Part shown: one piece after another, positions 57,854-64,000 of the stretch
How the letters are laid out: each line of letters starts with the position of its first letter
How positions within the stretch are numbered: position 1 is the first letter of the stretch
NCBI GenBank assembly: GCA_032160165.1
Contig: JAVHWA010000173.1
Coordinates: forward strand, 19,245-83,244
Reading direction: 5' to 3'
Length of the DNA: 64,000 nt
From: QHXM01 sp032160165
Lineage (GTDB): Bacteria > Acidobacteriota > Blastocatellia > Pyrinomonadales > Pyrinomonadaceae
Notes under the pieces: generated by a model
Databases searched by the model: none
Told to the model about the DNA's origin: nothing
The model's input: the letters and a program-made list of their open reading frames with translations, nothing else
Made by a program: the position numbers and the translations under genes

Positions 57854-58498
57854 TTAGCTATTGTTTTTAAGGGAGGTTTTGGAGCGCTGACGGCTAACCG
57901 GATCGGTGGAGAGTTTGTGTGTGGTGTGCTCGATTACCGAAAGCGGAGGCGCCAAAGTCTCGGGCAGAGTTTTTTGCGCGCCGGACACCGCGGTCACGAA
58001 TCGATCTTCGGCGGCGTTCGGATCGCCTTCGTCTATCGCGTGAGTGGACTTGTTGCTGGGAACGGTAAGCGTCTTACCGTTAATGAGTATTCCCAATCCG
58101 ACTATGAAAACGACCAGAGCCATCGCCGCGGGCGTCAGAAGTTGTTCCCTTCCGGATGCGAGGGCAATCATCATGAACATGAGCACTCCACCAAGTCCTA
58201 TGGCCGATGTGATTACGCCAGCTCGCATTCGTCGCAATCGCTTGTCCTCAGCCGTCTCCAGGAACTTATCGACCTGCGGCAATACGTGCTCAGTCAATCG
58301 GCGCAACTCGCGGCCGGTCTTGACCTGAGTGATTCGCTCCGCGATCGCTCGCCCGATTTCGGCGCGAGCAGCGTCGGCCGAGCTTGTCGTGTCCACCACT
58401 CGCTCAAGACCGGTGCGCACTACGCGCAGGTCCATACCGCACCCCCGACAAAACTGACTCAGCTGCCTTTCCTCAGATCCACAATTCGGACAAAACAT
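57854..58498 (-). CDS. Zinc-ribbon membrane protein of unknown function
   Basis: The 214-residue protein begins MFCPNCGSEERQLSQFCRGC, a two-CxxC zinc ribbon, followed by a helical segment (about 25-90) and two membrane helices (about 92-112 and 120-138). The tail is Ser/Thr-rich and polar. Such zinc-ribbon/two-helix proteins are common in acidobacteria and have no assigned function. It converges on the TonB/vWA gene with only 8 bp between stops and no clear terminator. Confidence 0.8.
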   Translation of the reverse strand: MFCPNCGSEERQLSQFCRGCGMDLRVVRTGLERVVDTTSSADAARAEIGRAIAERITQVKTGRELRRLTEHVLPQVDKFLETAEDKRLRRMRAGVITSAIGLGGVLMFMMIALASGREQLLTPAAMALVVFIVGLGILINGKTLTVPSNKSTHAIDEGDPNAAEDRFVTAVSGAQKTLPETLAPPLSVIEHTTHKLSTDPVSRQRSKTSLKNNS

Positions 58499-58702
58499 AT
58501 AATTCTCCCCGCGATATCGCCGCTGCAGCTAACTATTACGACCGAGCCACGCTTAAGTTCGTCATTTCTTAGCGGGCTTTGGCCCTGCAACCTGACATGA
58601 TGAGCGAAATCGCTCGCGATTCCCTCCCATCTTTCAATGGTTTCGATTGCCCGTTTTGCGCCGCGCATTCCGTGTGCTTAAATGAATCTTCGAGAGAACG
58701 AT

Positions 58703-59260
58703 ATGTTACATCAGAACTCGCTCGATGCCACCCACACGGTGCTCGCGGTCATAGATATGCAGGAGGGGTTCCGCTCAGTGATCCCGGATTTCTCTGAGAC
58801 CGCGGCGCGAATCGCTGTTGTGGTGCAAGGCGCCCAGGTACTAAACGTACCGGTAATTGTCACCGAACAATATCCGAAGGGTTTGGGACATACGGCTGCT
58901 GAAATCAGGGCCGTTCTGCCGGAAGGCTTCAACGTGATCGAGAAGACTGCATTCAGTTCCTGCGGCGCGCCGCCCTTCGAGGCAGACCTGGTGCGAACTC
59001 AGGCTGTTCACGTTTTGATTTGCGGTATCGAGGCGCACATCTGTGTAAATCAAACCACGCACGACTTATTGGCGCGTCACTACCGCGTTCATCTGTTGAC
59101 CGACTGTATCACCGCGCGGACCGTTCAGAACCGTCAGACCGGCATCGAGAAAATGCTGGGAAGTGGCGCCGTGCCCTCTTCCACCGAGTTGGCGCTCTTC
59201 GAACTGCTTCGCGATGCGAAACACGAGCAATTTAAGACCATTCAAAAACTAATCAAGTGA
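58703..59260 (+). CDS. Isochorismatase-family cysteine hydrolase
   Basis: The 185-residue protein has the family triad: Asp18 in AVIDMQEGF, Lys in VIEKTAFSSCGAPPF and the nucleophile Cys in ICGIEAHICVNQT. The overall pattern (EQYPKGLGHTAAEI, LLTDCITARTVQNRQTGIEK) resembles the YcaC/ISOC1-type isochorismatase-domain hydrolases rather than nicotinamidases. I chose the ATG at 58703, with GAGAG 7 nt upstream; the frame opens 7 codons earlier. Substrate unknown. It stands alone between a zinc-ribbon gene and the helicase gene. Confidence 0.9.
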   Translation: MLHQNSLDATHTVLAVIDMQEGFRSVIPDFSETAARIAVVVQGAQVLNVPVIVTEQYPKGLGHTAAEIRAVLPEGFNVIEKTAFSSCGAPPFEADLVRTQAVHVLICGIEAHICVNQTTHDLLARHYRVHLLTDCITARTVQNRQTGIEKMLGSGAVPSSTELALFELLRDAKHEQFKTIQKLIK

Positions 59261-59351
59261 GCGGAGGTGACGCACGTCGAACATCGAGAGTGAAAAGGAA
59301 ACGCTGCTAGTTCGCTTTGCCCTGATATCAAGTAAGAATCGATAACTTCGT

Positions 59352-61730
59352 ATGGACCTACTTTCTTCGCTCAATCCACAGCAACAAGAAGCCGTAAAGC
59401 AAACAGAAGGGGCGTTGCTTATTCTCGCCGGCGCCGGCTCCGGCAAGACGCGGGCTATTACCTACCGAATCGCATACCTCATCGCTGAGCGCGGGATCGC
59501 ACCACACAAAATCCTCGCCGTCACTTTCACAAACAAAGCGGCGCAGGAGATGCGCGAACGGGTTGGGCGCCTGCTGAGCGGTGTGCCCTTGAATAGCTCG
59601 CCTTTAATCTCGACCTTTCATAGTCTCTGCGTTCGAATTCTGCGCCAACACATTCAAAGTCTGGGCGTGGGCTTCACGCGATCGTTCACCATCTACGACC
59701 AGGACGATTCCATCAGACTTATCAAGGCCTGCATCAGGGACCTGGGGTTCGACGATAAGCAACTCGGTCCGCGGGCAACACAGGGCGCTATCTCGGGCGC
59801 GAAAAATCGACACGGTGACGATGCCGAATCCTACAAAACGAGGGTCGAGTACGGCGACGAAAAGCGGGTTGCGATTGCTCGCGTCTTTAAGCTTTACGAG
59901 GAGCGATTGCTGGCTAACAACGCCCTCGACTTCGATGACCTGCTGATCAAGACGGTGCAACTGCTCCGCCGCGTGCCCGAGGTACGGGAATATTACAACG
60001 ATCGGTTCCACTACATCCTGGTCGACGAATACCAGGATACGAACCTTCTGCAATTTGCGCTGATCCGCTTTCTCACCGAGAAGCAACAAAACATATGCGT
60101 CGTCGGCGATGAAGATCAATCTGTCTATAAGTGGCGAGGCGCGGACATCGGTAACATTCTGAACTTCGAGCAACACTACCCGACGGCAAGAGTGATTCGG
60201 CTCGAACAGAATTACCGCTCGACGCAGACTATCCTTAACGTCGCCGGCGCGGTCGTCAAACACAACACCGAGCGAAAGGGCAAGACGCTTTGGACCGATA
60301 ATCCCGCCGGCGAGCGCATCCGTTATTACCAGGCTTTTGATTCCGATGCCGAAGCGCGATTCGTCGCGGGAAAGATCGAAGAGCACCGGCAGGCCGACGC
60401 TGATATTCGTGCCGCTGTGCTCTACCGCACCAACGCGCAGTCGCGGGTATTTGAGGAAGCGTTAAGACGCCTGGCGATTTCCTACAATATCGTTGGCGGG
60501 TTCTCGTTTTACGAGCGCATGGAAGTGCGCGACATAATCTCTTATCTTAAACTGGCGCTGAATCCGCACGACTCAATCGCACTATTGCGCGTGATCAATA
60601 GTCCTGCCCGCGGACTTGGCAAACACACGCTCGACGAGCTGGAGCGTCACGCGAAGCACGTTGGCATCTCGCACTGGGAAGCGATAGCGAAGCTGACCGA
60701 GCCGGGTTCACCCCTGGGCCCGCGCGCAGTAACCGCGCTCAAAAATTTCCAGCAAATCATCACTAACCTTGTGACTGCCACCAATGATGCCGCCTCTTCC
60801 GAGTCGCCGGTCTCGGATGTCGTCAAAGCAGCCATCCTCGATACCGGCTACGAATTAGCGCTCAAGTCGGAGAACTCGGAGGAGGGCGAAGCGCGTCTCG
60901 AGAATTTACAGGAGCTGGTAAACGCCGCGGTCGACTATGACAGCCGCGAAGGCGAGGGCCTGCGCGATTTTATCGATCACGCTGCCCTCGTCTCCGATAC
61001 AGACCAGTACAAGGGTGATGCGCCCGTCGCGCTGATGACGATGCATTCGGCAAAGGGTTTGGAGTTTCCGCTGGTCTTCATCGTAGGCCTGGAGGATGGA
61101 CTGTTTCCGCATTCCAGAGTGGCAACCGATCCCGCCGAGCTCGAGGAAGAGCGGCGGCTTTGTTATGTTGCGATCACGCGCGCTGAGCGATTTCTCTACG
61201 TCTCACATGCGATGAAGCGTCGGGTCTACGGCGAGGAGCTGGCCTCTGAACCATCGCAGTTTCTCAACGAGATGCCTTTGGATTTGATGGATGACCTTTC
61301 GCGTGGGAACTCGTGGCTCTCGTTTGCGCGCGGCTCTGACGTTTTGGAGAACAAGCGTGCAGTTGACGCTCTGCGAGGTGACGCGCGCGAGCGCACAAAG
61401 TACACGGGAAAGACTTACGACAGCGTCGATTCGATCGCCGAGTTTTTTCTTAAGCGCGGCCAGCAGCTCGGAGGGTTAACTCACAAGTCCGAGCGCCAAC
61501 CGATGATTAAGAGACGAGCCGCCGACGCCGGCGGGTCCGGTTCGGTGGCCGAGGACGCTATTCCTGCCGCAGGCTTTGTTCCAGGTTCTCACGTTCGCCA
61601 TCCAAAGTACGGTCGCGGGCTGGTGCTCAGGCGCGAAGGGGCCGGCGACTCTTCGAAGTTAACCGTCAGCTTCCCTGGTTACGGGCAGAAAAAGCTGATA
61701 GAGAAATACGCGGGGCTGGAAAAAGCGTAA
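59352..61730 (+). CDS. pcrA: UvrD/PcrA family DNA helicase
   Basis: The 792-residue protein is an SF1 3'-5' helicase: Q motif LNPQQQEAVKQ, Walker A AGAGSGKT (26-33), VTFTNKAAQEMRER, Walker B ILVDEYQDTN, VVGDEDQSVYKWRGAD, LEQNYRSTQTIL, MTMHSAKGLEFPLVF, and VAITRAERFLYVSHA. The C-terminal Tudor-like domain VRHPKYGRGLVLRREGAG matches PcrA. It acts in nucleotide excision repair and in clearing RecA and R-loops. Length is a little over that of E. coli UvrD (720). PcrA versus UvrD naming is a convention. Confidence 0.95.
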   Translation: MDLLSSLNPQQQEAVKQTEGALLILAGAGSGKTRAITYRIAYLIAERGIAPHKILAVTFTNKAAQEMRERVGRLLSGVPLNSSPLISTFHSLCVRILRQHIQSLGVGFTRSFTIYDQDDSIRLIKACIRDLGFDDKQLGPRATQGAISGAKNRHGDDAESYKTRVEYGDEKRVAIARVFKLYEERLLANNALDFDDLLIKTVQLLRRVPEVREYYNDRFHYILVDEYQDTNLLQFALIRFLTEKQQNICVVGDEDQSVYKWRGADIGNILNFEQHYPTARVIRLEQNYRSTQTILNVAGAVVKHNTERKGKTLWTDNPAGERIRYYQAFDSDAEARFVAGKIEEHRQADADIRAAVLYRTNAQSRVFEEALRRLAISYNIVGGFSFYERMEVRDIISYLKLALNPHDSIALLRVINSPARGLGKHTLDELERHAKHVGISHWEAIAKLTEPGSPLGPRAVTALKNFQQIITNLVTATNDAASSESPVSDVVKAAILDTGYELALKSENSEEGEARLENLQELVNAAVDYDSREGEGLRDFIDHAALVSDTDQYKGDAPVALMTMHSAKGLEFPLVFIVGLEDGLFPHSRVATDPAELEEERRLCYVAITRAERFLYVSHAMKRRVYGEELASEPSQFLNEMPLDLMDDLSRGNSWLSFARGSDVLENKRAVDALRGDARERTKYTGKTYDSVDSIAEFFLKRGQQLGGLTHKSERQPMIKRRAADAGGSGSVAEDAIPAAGFVPGSHVRHPKYGRGLVLRREGAGDSSKLTVSFPGYGQKKLIEKYAGLEKA

Positions 61731-61753
61731 GCGTCGGGCTCGGGCCCCGACGC
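61731..61753. terminator. Small hairpin between convergent pcrA and FecR-type gene
   Basis: GCGTCGGG (61731-61738) pairs with CCCGACGC (61746-61753) across a 7-nt loop directly after the helicase stop. No U-tract follows, so termination is uncertain. Confidence 0.4.
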
Positions 61754-61785
61754 ATATGCGTTCATTCTGTTCCCAAGCCGCAGCC

Positions 61786-63684
61786 TTACGGCTTTCCCTT
61801 ACCTTTGCCGTTGCCTTTTTCGCCTCCCTGACCTCTCCCGCCTGACTGGCCTGGCGATTCCTGCTTGCTTTCATGTTTCGGCGGCCCTTCCGCCTGCTGC
61901 TTTGCAGGATTGCCCACTCGTTCTCCCTGCGCTTGCGGTATGGCTACGCGCTGTGGCTTCTCCTGCCCACGGATCTCTCTTCTCTGCTGCTGCTCGGGGT
62001 GACGCGCCTGACGCGGGGCTTCTTCAGTGCGCCCTGCTTCACTGCGTTTTGTGGGTTCCACAATAAGGGGGGCTGCCTCCTGATGGCGTCCGTTGTCTAT
62101 CTGGCGCTCCGTCTGCCGCGCTTCCTGCCGCGCCTCGTGGCCATCATCTTTCACTTTGAGCTTTTGACCTCTTGCCTGGTCAGAGACTTGTTCCACGCGC
62201 ATCGACTTCGCCAGGTCCTTCCTGGACCTCAGATCCCGGATTTCAGTTCCGACAAAAACCGGAGTGTCCCTAATTTTCTTCGCAATCCCCGGCGGTAGAT
62301 CGATTTTGCCCCGTCCCCATGCCGAGTTGATCACTGCGTTTCTCAGCGGAGTCAACGTCAAGGGATCGAGCGTTGGCCTCACAGAGGCCAGCACCTGCGG
62401 ATCAATCCTTCTGACACGACGCGCATCAATCACACGACCGAAAGCATCCAGGGGCACGACCGTGACTGCCCCGGGCACGCCGACATTGATAAGTCGGGCG
62501 GGTACCAGATTTGTCCCGGTTAGATAACGTGGCTGCCAGTTCTCGTCATAATAACGCGGCGCATAGTTATCGCCCGGGGCAAGCGGGATCCAGCCGATTT
62601 GGTTCGCGTTATCCAACGGAACGAATGCAACCAGGGCCGGGGCGTAGGTTGGAGTTGTGTTGACTGCGTCGGGAATCCAGAACCACTGGTTATTCACGTT
62701 CGCCCAACGCCCATAGTGATACGGCGCATAGCCCCAGGGCTCGCTCGAAACCCACGTCGGCCCGTACGGATAATCGTTTGTCCACTGGCCCTGCTGATAG
62801 GGGACCCAACTTTGATCTACCCGCGGTCGCCACGCATATCCATATCCATCGACATTCTGCCAGTCGCCGTAATAATCAAGATCGTTGAGGCCGGGAATGG
62901 TTGAACTCGCATACTGATAGCTCGCGTCGCGACGATATGGATCGTAGTAGTAAGGATCGTTGAGATAAGCGTCGTAGTCGCTATAACGACCATCGTAAGA
63001 ATTGGGATATTGATATCGGTAGTACTCGTCCACTTGACGTCCGGCATCCTGGCCGTTCAACCGCGACATCACAACCTCGGCTGCCGTCTGTCCCAGCAGC
63101 GTTAGCATTTCGCCTTTATTGATCTGGCCCGAGCCTCCTAAACCTACAACCCGCGCCAGTCCGCTCAACACTGAGACAAGCACACCGCCATTGTTATCGA
63201 AACCCACATTGTAGAGTCCGGGCTGATCGAAGTTTATCGCGCCCTGAGGCGTGGCCACTTCAAACAATTCATTCGGACCTAAGTCTCCAACGTCAAACAT
63301 CGCTGATCCATCGCGCAGCGCGAGCTGCGTGCGTCGGTCTCCAAGCGATACGACGTCGAGCGATGTGTTGGGATCGAGCCGCGCGAAATTGCGTCCGCTA
63401 AAAGCAAGAGAGGCGCGCGAGTTATCGCGTGTGTAAATGCGATCTCCTACTGAGAAAGGTTGATTCACAGTGGCGGCTATCCACTCTGCATTTGCATCCG
63501 CGTTGGGAAGGCTATCGCTAAACGCGACGTCGCCATCCACCCGTTGTATCCGCGCCGCGTAGGGCTGCTCTTCGGCGGATGCGGCCGGTTCGTGCTTCAT
63601 CCAATATGACACTGCAAAGCCGGCGATGAGTGCGACTGCCACCGCCATGATCGTCATATGCGGCCATAATTTTATCCTGTTCAT
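61786..63684 (-). CDS. FecR-domain membrane protein with Tyr/Trp-rich DUF6600-like repeats
   Basis: From the ATG at 63684 (AGGAG 8 nt upstream) the protein is 632 residues: a membrane helix (about 9-27), a FecR domain (VDGDVAFSDSLPNADAN, YTRDNSRASLAFSGRNFARL, FEVATPQGAINFDQPGLYNV), then a Tyr/Trp/Pro-rich region with WRPRVDQSWVPYQQGQW and SSEPWGYAPYHYGRWANVNN, the pattern of DUF6600 surface proteins, and a highly charged Arg/Gln/Glu/Lys tail ending GKGNGKGKGKP-like. No sigma factor gene adjoins it, so it is unlikely to be an anti-sigma regulator. Probably an envelope structural protein. Confidence 0.82.
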   Translation of the reverse strand: MNRIKLWPHMTIMAVAVALIAGFAVSYWMKHEPAASAEEQPYAARIQRVDGDVAFSDSLPNADANAEWIAATVNQPFSVGDRIYTRDNSRASLAFSGRNFARLDPNTSLDVVSLGDRRTQLALRDGSAMFDVGDLGPNELFEVATPQGAINFDQPGLYNVGFDNNGGVLVSVLSGLARVVGLGGSGQINKGEMLTLLGQTAAEVVMSRLNGQDAGRQVDEYYRYQYPNSYDGRYSDYDAYLNDPYYYDPYRRDASYQYASSTIPGLNDLDYYGDWQNVDGYGYAWRPRVDQSWVPYQQGQWTNDYPYGPTWVSSEPWGYAPYHYGRWANVNNQWFWIPDAVNTTPTYAPALVAFVPLDNANQIGWIPLAPGDNYAPRYYDENWQPRYLTGTNLVPARLINVGVPGAVTVVPLDAFGRVIDARRVRRIDPQVLASVRPTLDPLTLTPLRNAVINSAWGRGKIDLPPGIAKKIRDTPVFVGTEIRDLRSRKDLAKSMRVEQVSDQARGQKLKVKDDGHEARQEARQTERQIDNGRHQEAAPLIVEPTKRSEAGRTEEAPRQARHPEQQQRREIRGQEKPQRVAIPQAQGERVGNPAKQQAEGPPKHESKQESPGQSGGRGQGGEKGNGKGKGKP

Positions 63685-64000
63685 AAAACTCTCCTTCACT
63701 AATTCACGTGCTTCACGGTCAAGGCGACTTCCGCACGTATTGACGCCACTTCCGAGCAGTTCGACCCGGACTCACCATCATCGTGTGAGTACCAGGAACG
63801 GGCTTCCGTACTGTTAACTGTTATTTCGCGAATGCTTATCGCAAGAACCATGCCCTGGGGAACATCAGATTTTGCGAGACTCGTGTGAGCAAGGAAGCTA
63901 CGACACGAGGCTGCCACAATGTTCGCAGAGAAGAGGGCTGCCACTCTTTAGACACACTCTTGCAAGGAGATTGCTAGGGAAGCCGAGAGACGTACATACG
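63685..64000. other. Right-hand 316 bp without a confident gene
   Basis: A GTG-started minus-strand frame of 81 codons (63699-63944) touches the FecR-type gene but has only a poor ribosome site and an unremarkable Ser/Ala-rich translation, so I do not call it. No repeat, hairpin or clear promoter was seen; the promoter of the FecR-type gene is probably here. Confidence 0.5.

Noticed and set aside
61786..63684. FecR-domain protein as an anti-sigma regulator of iron uptake
   Set aside because: There is no adjacent ECF sigma gene or TonB receptor, and the Tyr/Trp-rich repeats and charged tail fit a DUF6600-type envelope protein better.
63699..63944. 81-codon minus-strand frame touching the FecR-type gene
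   Set aside because: GTG start with a poor ribosome site, no recognisable motif and no family resemblance; probably leader DNA.
1..64000. tRNA, rRNA, IS elements or prophage
   Set aside because: No T-loop/CCA-like patterns, rRNA cores, transposase, integrase or phage structural genes were recognised by eye; a covariance search was not possible.

Overview
The window is a dense stretch of bacterial chromosome with no rRNA, tRNA, CRISPR array, insertion sequence or prophage that I could see. Its gene content suggests an acidobacterium, perhaps of the Blastocatellia/Pyrinomonas side. The pointers are a full division/cell-wall cluster, MglA/MglB, a Rex-linked microcompartment locus, secreted carboxypeptidase-regulatory-domain proteins, FecR proteins with DUF6600-like repeats and many serine/threonine-kinase and TonB-type modules. 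This placement is inference; no rRNA gene is present to test it.

Region 1 (1-19.5 kb, minus strand) is a dcw cluster. In transcription order it runs mraZ, rsmH, ftsL, ftsI, a gap, murF, mraY, murD, ftsW, murG, murC, murB, ftsQ, ftsA, ftsZ, then an Hfq-like gene and pdxA, which is cut by the window edge. A strong sigma-70 promoter and three 10-bp MraZ-type boxes lie upstream of mraZ. murE and ddl are missing from the cluster, and MraY carries an extra domain of about 125 residues.

Region 2 (19.7-23 kb, plus) holds a ZIP metal transporter and a TPM-domain / nucleotidyltransferase-like / LemA trio ending in an intrinsic terminator. Region 3 (23-28.4 kb, minus) is a small microcompartment locus: ECF sigma factor, Rex, a coiled-coil protein, a TonB-C protein, a class II aldolase with a probable encapsulation peptide, one BMC-H shell protein, three BMC-P pentamers and a Cys-rich unknown. 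Region 4 (28.5-36.6 kb) has a MarR regulator, the primary sigma factor, and glmS/glmU/yvcK for amino-sugar supply to the wall. Region 5 (37-45.6 kb) has mglB-mglA, a RimI-like acetyltransferase, queA, a YihY protein, a large secreted unknown and ruvB-ruvA. Region 6 (45.8-52.1 kb) has a small unknown, a CtpE-like P-type ATPase and two coupled secreted carboxypeptidase-regulatory-domain proteins.

Region 7 (52.2-57.8 kb) is the most unusual protein-coding locus: a tightly packed three-gene unit of a Ser/Thr kinase with a STAND-like but P-loop-less C-terminus, a MoxR AAA+ ATPase, and a 967-residue three-pass membrane protein. That protein places a vWA-like domain in the cytoplasm and a TonB C-terminal domain in the periplasm. 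It looks like a signalling or conflict-type device coupled to the envelope. Region 8 (57.9-64 kb) has a zinc-ribbon membrane protein, an isochorismatase-fold hydrolase, a PcrA/UvrD helicase and a FecR-domain protein.

The most striking non-coding signal is a family of eight intergenic arrays with a 7-bp period, seven of them arranged as hairpins. Each locus has its own heptamer sequence, yet every array starts within or a few bases after the stop codon of the upstream gene in a same-strand pair. Five lie in the dcw cluster, two in the microcompartment locus and one after queA.
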